A stretch of 64,000 nucleotides of DNA. Source: Microvelia longipes (taxonomy: Eukaryota; Arthropoda; Insecta; Hemiptera; Veliidae). Below are positions 23,966-36,245 of this stretch, in pieces. Within the stretch, counting starts at the first letter, position 1; each line of letters opens with the position of its first letter. The notes below the pieces were generated by a model. That model saw only the letters and a program-made list of their open reading frames with translations. It was not told where the DNA came from and did not search any database. The translations under genes were made by a program, and so were the position numbers. The stretch is from the NCBI GenBank assembly GCA_018340805.1, contig JACMZG010001911.1:36585839-36649838 (forward strand), given 5' to 3'.

Positions 23966-24630
23966 TCGAACTTGACGAATCGAGATGTTTATTATAAAAA
24001 TCTAATCATTCTGATTTTATAATTTAAATTAATATCTCTATTAACTCTACTGTATCATTGCCATATTTATACTTTAAGTTCAATAGTATAACTTTTACTA
24101 AAAATTTACCTTAATCATTGTTAAACTGGTCTAATATCGGAACAGTTTATAATACAATGCTATATCCTGATAACATACAAATTTAAATAAGGAAGATAAC
24201 TAGTAATTTATAGTTTTAGATTAACTTACACATTTTCCTTAAAACCCTTACTATAGCATAATATATTTTTTCATTTTCAATAGCAAAAAGATTTTTTTAT
24301 TATTTATGCCAATACAATCGAAGAAAATAAAACCTATAGTATATTGGATGATTGCAAAATCTGCTTTTCGTTCCTAGTTTTTCCCACTCATTCCAAAAAA
24401 AAAAAAATAAGGGCAGAGTGCCAAATGGATTTTCAAACTCTCTTTGGCTCTCTAAACCATACTTTTACCCTACAATTCAACAATATACAAAAACTTCCCG
24501 ATAAATTAGCCCATCATAATATTTTAAATTATGTCTATTTTTTACTTTTTTAAATTTATGTATATTTAAAACAGGATAAATCATATAGATAACAAAAAGA
24601 ATTGTTGGTGTGTTTAATTAATAAAAAAAT
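23966..24630. other. AT-rich stretch without recognised features
   Basis: The + frame at 24344-24553 (69 codons) has no recognisable domain. Confidence 0.45.
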
Positions 24631-24930
24631 ACTATACGCACAAATTAGTGGAATAAAAGTAAAATCCTATACACACGAATTAGTGGAATGAAAGTAAAAA
24701 AAATCCTATACACATGAATTAGTGGAATAAATGTAAAAAAATCCTATACACATGAATTAGTGGAATAAATGTAAAAAATCCTATACACATGAATTAGGAA
24801 TAAATGTAAAAAAATCCTATACACATGAATTAGTGGAATAAAAGTAAAAAAAATCCTATACACACGAATTAGTGGAATAAAAATAAAAACAATCCTATAC
24901 ACACGAATGAGTGGAATATAAGTAAAAATA
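24631..24930. repeat. Minisatellite, about 38-bp unit, 8 copies
   Basis: Eight tandem units of the form ATCCTATACACATGAATTAG then TGGAATAAATGTAAAAA. The first (ACTATACGCACAAATTAG) and last (ACACGAATGAGTGG) are most diverged, the middle units nearly identical; one unit lost TGG. Spacing varies only by A-run length. The units are directly adjacent with no distinct spacers, so this is not a CRISPR array. Confidence 0.92.
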
Positions 24931-25664
24931 AAATGTTAAAAAAGATAGCATAAGTGTTTATAGTATTAAAATTTAAAAGTTTATGTAATATGAATCATTA
25001 TTAAAACACCTAACATTTTTTGTTATTTCGGATTTGTAAAAATAAAACTTTTAAAAACTAAAAAAGCAAGTATTTATCTGAACTAAGTTGTAAATTTTAT
25101 CTTTTAGAAACAATGAGAGATGAGTAAGAGAGAAAATTTTAGCAATAAATTTTACACAAGAAAAGTAGAGCACGGAAAGAACTGAGACGAGGGTGAAGAA
25201 CCTACTTTTGGGATTTCTAGCAATAAATAAAGTGACAACTGGTTTATGTGTGCCCGTTTGTATCTGCGAGTTAAAAAGAGCATGACGCACTTGTTTGGTA
25301 GTTCATGTGATAACTGATAACTGTTTTCTTTCCTTAACTTTCTTGTTAGTTAGAGATGCATCAATTTTCTTTTAGTTTTCATAGAAGGTGGTGTTAGAGT
25401 TAAAAATTGTTTTTAAATATTACTTAGTGATATTTATCAGACATATACAGCCTCTGTTGGTGAATTTAGAACTAACAGTTCAAAATATGCTGTGATATAT
25501 GAGTTAATGCGTCATAACCAAATTTGACCCCTAAAATGAATCGCTGGACGACCCTAAGTGTTTTCTTCGCGGTTAGCCTAGTCGGCCTAGAACATTGGTG
25601 GAGTAGAACATGGTAAAATAACATAGTACAATAGTCTTGATTTACAGATTAACGCCTTTCATTT
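24931..25664. other. Stretch without recognised features
   Basis: The minus frame at 25051-25290 (79 codons) has no recognised motif. Confidence 0.45.
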
Positions 25665-25890
25665 GAGGTAGAGAGTTTAGGTTCACTTTATTCCGACTTA
25701 AATAGAACATAAAATGCAAAATTGTTATCCACTTTTTTGTACGGTATACAAGTAAACTTTTTTTGTACAGCTGGGAGTTCATTTATTTGCCGCTAGAAGC
25801 GCGGAAGAACACATTTTTGTTGTAGTTCAGCTATATTCCGCTAGATGGCAACACTGTTTTAACAGTGTATCTTTCTTTCCGTCATATATT
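25665..25890 (+). repeat. Interspersed repeat family E, copy 1
   Basis: Shares with 57797-58040, in the same order and orientation: GTAGAGAGTTTAGGTTCACT, TGAAATGCAAAA-like, GCTGGGAGTTCATTTATTTG, CGCTAGAAGCGCGGAAGA and TTCCGCTAGATGGCAACACT. There is no coding capacity and the ends are not defined. Confidence 0.7.
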
Positions 25891-26654
25891 TCTTGTTTCT
25901 TTATAAACTTAAATTCCTTAAATAATTGTATTTATTTAATATAAAATATCATTCACACTGTTCGATGGAGATTTATGTGACACTAAGTTTGTAGCAACTC
26001 CAACGGAATTAAAAAAAAGCGATTGAAGCGGAAAATAAAAGTGTTCGTAAATGTTATTCATTTCATTATTAATCTTTAGCTCAGAAAAAATAGCATACGC
26101 TACATGGCATTGACTGACATTTTTTTTATCTTAGCTACTTTTCACTAGCTTCGCTCGCCAGTAAATATAGTCACTTTAGTAATAAAAATATTCATTTTAC
26201 AGCCTAGTAGCATGATATACTATTCTTTTTAAAATTATTAAAATATATTGTATAATGCTGAATTTATTGGTTTTTTATTTCTAACTAAAATACATACATT
26301 TTAACATTATCAAATTGGAGGAAGTTTAATATTATCATTTGTCTTTTTTGCAAGAAAAGGACAAAAAACGTATAACATTTTTATAGATATAATATATACA
26401 ATAATAGATTTGATTTATAACTACTTGGGTAAGATTTTGCCTGAAGAAAGACTGGTCTAGTAGTGAAGCAGGATGGGGAGGAAGACATTTCTCTTCATTT
26501 TATATCGTCCTTCGCTGAGTGTCATTTACATAGTATTTTACCCATAAAGAATAAGTTTGGAGGGGTACATAAGATGTATGGAAAAGGATACTCGGGGAAA
26601 TTTTGTTAGGCTTCTGCTAGTTTCAAGCATTTTACGGACTTAAATAATTTTATT
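25891..26654. other. Stretch with one GCTTCGCTCG motif
   Basis: Nothing recognised except CACTAGCTTCGCTCGCCAGT at 26143-26162, similar to the loop of the hairpin at 49.2 kb and to the Y-module motifs. Confidence 0.4.
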
Positions 26655-26960
26655 TTACCTCACCTACTACTGTAGATATATAGAAGGTAAATACTGTAGG
26701 TGTAGAAGGTATATACTAATAGAGGAGATTTATAAAATTGTTTTATTCGCCCTCAGAGAAATAACCTCGGAATCAGTGATTTAATTAGAATCATTCGTTT
26801 AAGGTGTTTTAAAGCACGTCCAAGAAGTCGTTTTCATCATAATGACTGTGTTTGGATATGTGTTTGTCAAATCTCGCTTTGTTAATGCTAAGAAGTTAAA
26901 CTTGGATCAAAAATCTATGTCTTGAGTTTGTTGTCCAGTCTACTTCTTAGTAAAACCTCT
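26655..26960 (+). mobile_element. Strongly decayed X-module copy
   Basis: ACCTACTACTGTAGATATATAG (hairpin-end relic), CGTTTAAGGTGTTTTAAAGC, GTCGTTTTCATCATAATGAC and AAACTTGGATCAAAAATC follow X order. Low similarity; boundaries approximate. Confidence 0.5.
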
Positions 26961-27282
26961 GTGATTTAGTATTTATTTGCGACAACTACATCTAGACAAA
27001 CCTTTACTGACTTACATCCTCCTCTAGTTGTCTCTTAGCTTTCAGTCAATTCGTCAGTAAAACTTAATTCTATGTCTTCATCTATAGGCAATTCTTTTGA
27101 TTCCTCTTCTTTCATTATTATTGAATTCGTTGATTACGCAAAGTGAAGAACTTTTCGTTCTTTTCTTCCGGGCCCCAATATGTATCGTTACGTCTAACTC
27201 ATTAGGCTGTATTGGCTCCCTGATAAGTTAAACGTAACGAAACTGAGAAAGACGTAACATTATTTCAAAATAACAATTTACG

Positions 27283-27366
27283 AAATGTCGGACAATGGAA
27301 CAGTTCTCAGATGTAGCAATAGCATAGCATTTTGCTTGTTACATTCTTGGTGTCTCGCACAATTAT
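27283..27366 (+). repeat. Family F repeat fragment
   Basis: Matches 56702-56762 (AATGGAA..AGATGTAGC..GCATTTTGCTTGTTACATT) and the right half of the MITE at 55743-55844 (GTGTCTCGCACAATTA). Confidence 0.6.
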
Positions 27367-28455
27367 ACTAAATGAATATTTACTGTTGCAAATTACCTAT
27401 AAAAAGTTCCTCCTCGATCTCTTTACAACAATAGTTCAACAGAAAGCTTATATTTTTTCTTTTTTCAGGTATGTTAACTTTACTGTGTTTTGCCGTATTG
27501 AGATTATGTTTCAAAACATGAGGTAAGAAATACGTTTTTTTGCCTTCTATTCTCCTATGTAAAGGAGATAGTATAGCCATGTTAAAGTATGTTTAAGTAT
27601 CAGCAATTATGTTTGAAGATAGTAAGACAGGCTGAATCGATAAAATTAAGAAAGTCTCAAATTTTTAATGTTTGTTTTATCTCTTAATTATTTATTAATT
27701 TATTTCTTCCATATATTATCATACATAATGTTAATATTTTTGATAAATAGAAAACAAAAAAAGTTAGAAACTTAATTTGAAACAAAAAATAACTTGCTGT
27801 TCACGTTGAAAATAAAGTTTGTTATTCTTTAGAAAAATCCTCAGACGTTACGGATACAAAGTTTGCGAGTTTTCTTGAATTTTGTTAAAAAGAGTTCATG
27901 AATGTAATCAGACGTAATCAAATTCTTGAGATGGGAAAGAAAAAATAAGAAACAAGTTGAAACTAGTGAAAGAAGGTAGAATAGTAAAGAAGCTATCAAG
28001 GGATCCTAGAAGATGAGGAAGAAACTTAATCTGAAAGTCTAAAAAGTTACCTATCATGAGTTATTTAAAGTTTTTAACTTAAATCCTTAAAATTCAAATA
28101 GTACGGATTCATCATTGTAAACTGTTTTAATTTTGGAAAAAAGTTTCCGATGCTACCTTTTTTAAATGCTTATATGTAGTTGATATTTTTTTTACCTGTT
28201 AAATAATTGTATAAGGTCTGACTGGAATATTTACTAACTTTAATATCCAAAAGACAAGTACTCGATGTTCTCGTATTTATATACATGAATATTGGATAAA
28301 ACTCGCAGACGCTAAAAGGTCGTTAAGAATAACTGCCATATAAAAGCTGCCAAATATTCCTATCTGTCTAACTCTGAATCCGATATTTATTTTTATCTTT
28401 TTCGCACTTCATACAATCACGGACGCGCTGCGGCCTCCTTTATTGTATTGTAGTT
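27367..28455. other. AT-rich stretch without recognised features
   Basis: Two overlapping opposite-strand frames of 64-66 codons at 27.33-27.58 kb carry no recognisable domain. Confidence 0.45.
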
Positions 28456-29282
28456 GAGTCATTCCATATCAAATCAACACAGGTAAAAAGCACGTGATAT
28501 CTCCGATTTTAATATAACTTGGCTGACAGGTAGGCACCATAGAAGAAAAAAAAGTCAGATTTTTGGCTCACTTGGTGCACCCATGTTGCCGCAGTAGGGT
28601 GGTGAATTTTCCAAAAAATGTGATTTTTCAACTTTTCTTTGACTACAAAAATAGCTGTTTCTAAAATTCTGCGTGGGCTATGATTTTTATTTTGATGCCG
28701 TTTGAAAGCTTAAACTTGGCCCTTTTAAATAGACTCCACTTACTTTTGGAGAATTAGTTATAAGTTTTTATTATGAGCAAATATATAATAAAAAGGCTAA
28801 TATCTCAAAAAGCTAATTTTTAAAAAAAAAATCTAAAAAAGAGCTTGAAGTGTTAGTAAAATGTTCACAAAGTTTCATTTAGGGACCTACATGGGATTGG
28901 ACACAGTAGCGCATAACGTGTGTCAAAGTATGCCAAAGTAAAAAAGTTAAAATTTATCGCATAATCATTGGTAGAAATTGCAAATAAATGTGACTTTTTT
29001 ACACTTTGAAATACCTTGACAGCTTTCAAACGGCATCAAAATAAAAATCATAGCCCACGCAGAATTTTAGATACTGCTATTTTTGTAGTCAAAGAAATGT
29101 TAAAAATTCACAATTTTTGAAAATTCACCACCCTACTGCGGCAACATGGCTACGCCAAGTGAGCCAAAAATCTAGATTTTTCTTTCTTCCAGGGTGCCTA
29201 CCTGTCATCCAAGTTATACTCAAATCGGTGACATCGACTCCAAAAATGTACTTTTTTATGTTGATTTGACATGGAATGACCC
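28456..29282. mobile_element. Foldback transposon with arms of about 255 bp
   Basis: Left arm 28456-28710 begins GTCATTCCATATCAAATCAA and includes CAGTAGGGTGGTGAATTTTC and GCGTGGGCTATGATTTTTAT. Right arm 29021-29282 is its inverse, ending ATGTTGATTTGACATGGAAT. The arms remain clearly alignable over their whole length with scattered changes. The spacer of about 310 bp contains no frame or transposase. Any coding frame in the right arm (29125-29319 antisense) is incidental. The element type is a non-autonomous foldback or long-TIR DNA element; I cannot name the superfamily because no target duplication is evident. Confidence 0.8.
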
Positions 29283-29308
29283 AGTTCCTTAAAGCACAAA
29301 AATATGTT

Positions 29309-29332
29309 GATATATACATATATCATACATAT

Positions 29333-29414
<82 letters not shown>

Positions 29415-29447
29415 TTATTTATTATTTATTTATTTATTTATTTATGG
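29309..29447. repeat. (TA)n then (TTTA)n microsatellite
   Basis: Pure TA array followed by ATTTATTTATT units. It starts about 25 bp after the end of the foldback element. Confidence 0.93.
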
Positions 29448-32034
29448 CTCCGGTTTCTACCAAATAAATGTTGTATATTTTTGCTTATAAAGAATATGAT
29501 TTAAAGAATGTTTTACATGATGGCCCTTTTTTGTAAGCCTCCTTGTTAGATTTTCCCCAACTTCTAATGATTACTTTCTTTCGTCCTTTCCTCTGTATTC
29601 TTATACAGAGGATTTTGGTTTTGGATTTACCGAGTTGGATTGCTCAAAAATAGATTTTTGATGAAACAATTGGATTTATTTTAAGCTAATTACCTCACTC
29701 TTTAATCATAGAACAGGAAGGTTAAGAATCCTAGTCCCATATTGTGTTTTATTTAGGGTGTGAGAGTTTTCCCTTGTAGCTAGAATATTTAATAACCCAT
29801 TGCTACTAACAAATTGAAGAGTTAGGGCCCTGGTTTGTGCTGGAGATAATTATGTCCCTCCTGATGACTACCTTAGGTCTATACTTAGAGCACAAGTTGG
29901 TTGCGTCACATGTCAGAATGACTTCTCTAGTAGTTATGGCTGTTAGTCAACCTTTGAGAAAGTTTAAATCTAAGTATAGATTGATTTATTTTAAATTATA
30001 ATGTTAACTATAAAAATTTCATTTGGAATATAGCCTTCTACTTACAAGGAAAAATAGTACTTTAAATTAGGTTTTTTATTTAAAGAGGTTTTCATTATAG
30101 TAAGTGTGGTAAAAGTTCAGCTTTATATTTAACTAAATTTGGTAACTTATACTATATTGTTAATGTTGTTTTGATTTAAATTTATCTTATACATTATCTG
30201 CATATATGTAATTAATTATAATAATTCTAAACTAATCTAGACAATAAATTTGTCTAGATTTTATTATTAGAACTAAACTGTATAACTACTTTTATAACAA
30301 CATCTTCATAGAAATGTATTTTTCAAATTAAATTTATTTATTTCATCTAGTTAGGATTTTAAGATAAATTATTAAAGTAAAGTACTGTTTATAATGTCTT
30401 TGTTTATACATACATGTATGTGTATAATTGGAGGAGTGAACAGATAAATAAGATGAAAAGGTAGAATTTGGGTTGCATTTGACAGCATACCACCTCATAA
30501 CTTCACTACCACACACAAATACAACCCCAACACAAACATGTATAGTTGAATTATGTCATGAAAATTTGCATATGTATTCTCTATACAATACAAAACCATA
30601 ATATGTAACACTACATGAACTTCTCAACGAAACATATTTCTAATAATTAATTAGTGACATTGTGCCATGTTGACCTCTATACAGGATATATTTGAGAGCA
30701 TTACTTGACATTTATGGACTCCAGTTTTAGTTATTGTTTTAGAAAGTTAATGTCAATTTTTCCGGTCAAGATTTTGGGTTAAATAAGTTTTTATAAGTGT
30801 CATGCATAGTTGAAAATGTTCAGTTGATAAAATAATTAAATATTCTTAGATGGTAATTATAATATACAGTGTTTTGAGCAAATTGTGAAACAGAAATGCC
30901 TCATAGAGCTAGAACGTTTAAATTTTGTTATTAATCTTCTTTTTCTAAGTTATTATTGAAGACTAATTCGTTGATGTTCTTGTCTTTAGCTTAATATTTT
31001 CTTTTTTGGATTTTGATATAACTAATATTGATTTACTAATAACGCTGCAAATAGTTCTTTTTGTGTGAATTTATTTGAAAAAATTAAGAATTTCCCCTGT
31101 TATATATATTTATATTAAAAGATTATTTTACTAAATAAAAAAAAATAAATAGAAATCTTTATTTTTTCTATAGTATGATTTTTATATAATGACTTGTGTG
31201 TAATAAATTTGGTTTTATTTATTCTTTTATATGTCCACAAAATATTTTTTTAGATTATTTAACTTAATTATATTTTATGGACTGCACCAGAAAACATTTT
31301 TGAAGTGGTTTCTAGGTGATATTTTACTGAGCAGACATAATTAATTCTAAAGATCCTGTTCTAATATAAAGTTGTCTATTTATTTTTCTATTTAAATTAC
31401 CTTTAAAGTAAATTGTTTAAGAAAACGAACAGAAAACAATTTACCGTTAAAAAATAAACCTTAAAGGTAACGAAGCCTTACAAAACAAGGTAGTAATCTA
31501 AATCATCGCAATTTTATACCTTTAGCCTTTCATATAAAAATAAATCAACTTGTAAGAAGAAAAAACTCATTTTCTTTCTGTATTATTTTTCTTCTCAGTT
31601 TTGAAAAGTTCAGAAAAATTACACAGCACAAACTCATACTTTGTTTTTGAGAATGAAAATAAGCCAAAAAGTTACTGAACGGACCTTTTGTAAATATTTA
31701 TTTTACTTGTTATTCTCATGTTAGACTATAACATTATTTAAATACCAATTTTTGAATTAGAAAATTACGTGTTTTGAGACAACTTTTTTCAGATGAAGTG
31801 ATTAAAAAAATAACTTATGTATAAAAGATGTTTGCAAAAAGAAGTATATTGAAAAATTACAAATTCCAATTAATTTCTTTATTATTTTTAAAGAAAGGCT
31901 TCTAGAATCTGAGATTTTGAGTTGCTAATCTTAAATAAACATTTTGTTCTCAAAATACTTTGTAAGACATTTTGATCTGCCTTGTCTAACAAGGTATATC
32001 TTATAATTTCGTAGGAGACATTAAAAGTAATATC
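29448..32034. other. Long stretch without recognised features
   Basis: AT-rich. No frame of note, RNA gene or repeat copy recognised on reading. Confidence 0.45.
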
Positions 32035-32205
32035 TCCTCCTGAGGGGTTTTCACAAAATTGTCTGTCGGTATGTGTGTGGGTGTGTTTGTGTCTGTTATA
32101 TTTATGCCAGAGATTTGAAACTTTGTACAAAAATCAGTTTATAGCTGTAGTTGTGCTATCCGGAAAATAATTTTGTATGACGTCATTAAATTTGTAAAAT
32201 GCTAG
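32035..32205 (+). mobile_element. X-module internal fragment
   Basis: CTCCTGAGGGGTTTTCACAA, TGTCTGTCGGTATGTGTG, TTGAAACTTTGTACAAAAATC, TAGCTGTAGTTGTGCTATCC and TGACGTCA (32178-32185) are well conserved. Terminal hairpin, Z and Y are missing. The antisense 80-codon frame over it is incidental. Confidence 0.8.
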
Positions 32206-32439
32206 ACATTTTTTTGATTGATTTGAGGTTTTTTTGATTGATTTCATGTGATACATTAATAATATATTGATTGCTAATAATAATCTAGGCAGCCTGGTGT
32301 GATCTGTGATCATACAGGTCTTTTATGTATTCGTAAGCAAGATGAGAAAGTACAACCTATATTGTTTGATTCAATGCCTATCGGCCGTATTTTTTTTCTA
32401 AGATATAATTGACCTAAAGCTTTTTAAAGACATTTGTTT

Positions 32440-32575
32440 ACCTAATAATTGTGAAGTAGAGCTTAGCGCGAGGCCGAAGTAATAACCCTTTAAGCTTTGA
32501 ATAATCATGACATTATGCACGCGAACGAAGCGAGTTCGAAGTTGTGGGGAAAAGTATTGAGGTATCTTAGTTTGA
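32440..32575 (+). mobile_element. Decayed Y-module fragment
   Basis: GAGCTTAGCGCGAGGCCGAA and GCGAACGAAGCGAGTTCGAA, then GGGGAAAAGTATTGAGGTATC, resemble the 3' half of Y (motif block, then AAAAGTTCCGAGGTACC). The 5S-like block is not recognisable. Confidence 0.45.
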
Positions 32576-32689
32576 AGAGTTTTTGTGGCTTGAACAGTTC
32601 TTGATATATTTAAATTAATGACTGCTTTTTTCCTTGTGAATCTGTTAGCTTATAGAGAAAAATTATTTACTTCTATAATTGTAGGTTAA

Positions 32690-33390
32690 CAGTTAAGAAA
32701 GCTTTGTTCCATGATTGGCAGCTTGAAGGATGCTCAAGGAACATGAGAAATGAAATGAAAGAATTCGGTTTTAAAAATTAATGTGGCTAAATCAAAGTAT
32801 ATAGTGTTTAATATAAATAAAAATTTAGATTTGATATTGGATAAGAAGAATTAGAAAGAGTAGAGATGTACATATTTTTAGTTTAATTAACAACAGAGGA
32901 TGGGAAAGAAAAATAGATAAAAAGGAGGATAGAGTTAGAATGCATAAGTTACAACAGGGACAGGCATTTGTTTAGATCCCTGATTGACATTGAATGAAAG
33001 AGGAAACTATGGATTATGTTCGTGTTTCCGGTGATGATTTATGGAGCAGAGATTTGGGTGATGAAAAGAGAGATGCATAGAGAGGATTAGGATTAGTAGG
33101 AAATAGAGAAAGAGTAATAAGTGGGTTAGGGAACAGACGGGATATAGGTAGTATAATAAGTGAGAGGAAACAGGGCTGTGCAGGGCATATTGTCAGGAGT
33201 CAGGATGATAGGTGGACAAAAGAAAATACAGTTGTACCTGAGAGATAGGCAAAGTAGTAGAGGGAGACCAAGGATGAGATGAGACGTGGAGATGAGGAAG
33301 ATGTGTGGTAAGAAAACATGGCACAGGGTCGCGTGGCAGAGAAGAGAGTGGTTCAGCATGGGAGAAATCTATAGAAACCTGAAACCTTGC
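32690..33390 (+). pseudogene. Decayed non-LTR retrotransposon (LINE) reverse transcriptase, C-terminal part
   Basis: Several frames in order on the + strand rebuild the family pattern of LINE reverse transcriptases downstream of the catalytic palm. Near 32761-32811: EFGFK, then after one extra base INVAKSKYIVFN. Near 33008-33085: LWIMFVFPVMIYGAEIW followed by VMKREMHR. Near 33133-33212: NRRDIGSIISERKQG then CAGHIVRSQDDRWTK. Near 33230-33285: QLYLRDRQSSRGRPRMR, and near 33298-33367: KTWHRVAWQRREW then FSMGEI. The arrangement of DDRWTK, RGRP, W..RVA..R.EW..MGE is typical of the C-terminal region of arthropod LINE ORF2 proteins (jockey/RTE/L2-like; clade not decided). At least three frame changes and several stops show it is dead. 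The upstream catalytic YADD region and endonuclease are absent. It is a 5'-truncated or eroded copy, and two antisense frames of 77-80 codons over it are shadows. Confidence 0.85.
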
Positions 33391-36002
33391 AAAGAGTAAC
33401 ATCATTATCAAATAAACAAAAAAAAATTTTTGCATGAATAATAATTATTTCTAGATAAATGCAAAAATAACTATTTAAAAATCTAAATGAATAAAGAGAA
33501 ATTCAATAAAGAAAAAAAGTACCTAATAAAAATATTAAAATAAAGAATGATTAAAAAAATAAAATAAAATAATCAAGGTTATGAATCAAAAAAATTAAGA
33601 GAGAAATACCCATACAGAATGATGGGAAAATAATAGAGAAGTAAATATAAGTGTACAATTTGAGGTACAGTGCAGTATTTTGTTTTTTGTGTGCCATTTA
33701 ATGTAAAATTAATTTTTGTTAATTCGTGTTTATATTGTTATATTGTTGCATCTACTAATAATGAATGTCTAAAACTATTCATTATATTATATTATAGTTT
33801 ATAATATAATAGTACTGCTAGTAGTACTGTAATAATGTACTGGTATTCGGATGCTAAAATAATAATAATACTATCATGATAGTATATTAGTCACTATATT
33901 ATAGAAGTTAAGATGTGCATGCATATCTATTCCGTTTTAACGAATATCATTTTGAAAAATTTGTCTGATGAAATATTTTGCAATGATTGCAAAAATAAAT
34001 CTTGTTCATAATTATTATTAACAAGAGTATCAAACGAACACGAGGACTTGTTAGAATACTGTTTGGTGACTGGTATTAAAATTCTTAAATAGGAGGCTTA
34101 GTTCCTTTTGGATCATTAAACAATGAAACGTAGTCATTATACAATATCTTATGAACAAGAAAGAAATATATTGTTCAAAAGCAACTCCCTAAGACGTTTA
34201 AGAAATGAGCGTTACTTTTTTTAATAGATCACATCAAACAAATTAAATCCAAGTAAACTTAATGTTACAGAACAATAAAAACTTGTAAGAATGCCAAAAA
34301 ACAAAACTTAATATTATTCAGTAACTAGGGCTACAAAAATAAAATACTTCAAGTTAATAATTAATTTAAAGTTTTTATTATTATTTCTATTTAGTAGAAA
34401 GTTTAGAAAGGAGGTTAATGAAGAGCTGACAAAGTTTTGTGGCACCAGCTTTATCCTTTTCCGACTTTTTGCGAATTTCGTGCTGTATCTTTTGTCAGGG
34501 ACGATTAAAAAGACTCATTTGTTTATTTTTAAATTTAGATTTTGATAACAGCAATTGTGATTTTTTGAATGAATGGTGTTGAAAGATATTGTTGTGGATA
34601 TTATTATTTTTTGTGTCCTTTTAGTGTTCTTTGTTTTTAGTTCCTTATTGTGGCGATGTTATATAAATTTTAACAATGTACTTACAAACTATATTTTCTT
34701 AATGTACTTATGAAAATTTTATTTTTATTTCAAATTTTATTTCGTAATAAAATTAAATTGGTAAAAATGTTTATCTAAGGACTCTTTTGTTATTTTTCGA
34801 TTGAGTTTATTTTTATTAGTTCAGATTAAATTCTTAGTTATAAGGTTGGTATAAGGCACTGTCAAAATGTTGGTTTATAGTAAAGTGATAGCAGCTGTCT
34901 AAAAGTTACTCCTTTCATAAAAAGTTAACCATTAATGAAAAAAACAGTGCAAGAAAGTCGGGATTAAAATTTGTAGAGGAAGGAAGGACTTTGATTTTTA
35001 TTTTTCAAAAACACAGGTAACAGACAAAAAGTTTGTTGTCCTGCGTGCAGATGTTGCAATGAAGTATAAAGATTTTTATGACCGGTTATAAGCTTTAACT
35101 GAAAAAACAGTTATGTTGAAAATGAAAAAAAAAGAATTTTTATTATTCAGGTCCTTCTTCTTGTGAATATTTCCCCCCTTTAAAAATTCCGGATGCAAAT
35201 ACTGAACGTTTGTATTCTAGAATAGGTGCAGGACGTTAAAAGAAATGAAAGGGTGGTACTGAGAATGTTGTCGAAGTACTCCAAGTTCTTAAACCTTGTG
35301 TAAAGGCCTTTAAGATCCTTAAACCTGAGAATATCTTAGAGTAGAAAATACTCTCTTGCATTGTATCTTGAGCAAACATCGACATTTCCGAGGATATTAC
35401 AATAGCCTACAATAAAGATTTTAAGACTAGGATTCCCCTTCTGAATTACGCTAAAAGAGACAAAGAAAATCTAGAAAAAAGCTGTTGACTGTTATGATTC
35501 CTAAACACCTCAGTAAAGGGTCAATGTTTCTACTTTAAATTCTGAATGCATTTTAAACGTATCTGTTACTATTAGGAGAGACATCAAGTTATTCCCTCAC
35601 TAGCGTCTTTATTCCTGTTATCCCTGTAATAAAAAGCATTTCTTTGTATTCCCCAGATTTTATTAGTTGTAGACTACTTTTTTTAAACCCTTTGCTGTGA
35701 AATGACTGTTAACTTGGATTGCCAACAATTAAAATTAGTCTTAAAATTAAATAAATTTTTGTGCTTATATAATAAAGTTAAATCAATTTTATGTCAAAAG
35801 TTACTAGTATAAATGTATATGAATTCTTATAATAACTTTGTGATTGATTTAGTACGCTGTGTTTTTAACAATCTCTATTATAAAGACAGATCAACTATAT
35901 TTATATTTATAAATAAAATAAATCTCTTTCTTGAATTAGATCGCTTTTGATGTTTAAAATCTAAAACAACAACAGAGGAACAACAACTGAACTACTACTT
36001 CA
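33391..36002. other. AT-rich stretch with short palindromes only
   Basis: Contains AGTACTGCTAGTAGTACT (33811-33828, near palindrome) and the perfect palindrome ATACTATCATGATAGTAT (33868-33885). No gene or repeat copy recognised. Confidence 0.45.

Positions 36003-36245
<243 letters not shown>

Noticed and set aside
24631..24930. CRISPR-like array
   Set aside because: Units are contiguous with no unique spacers, in a eukaryotic context. It is a minisatellite.
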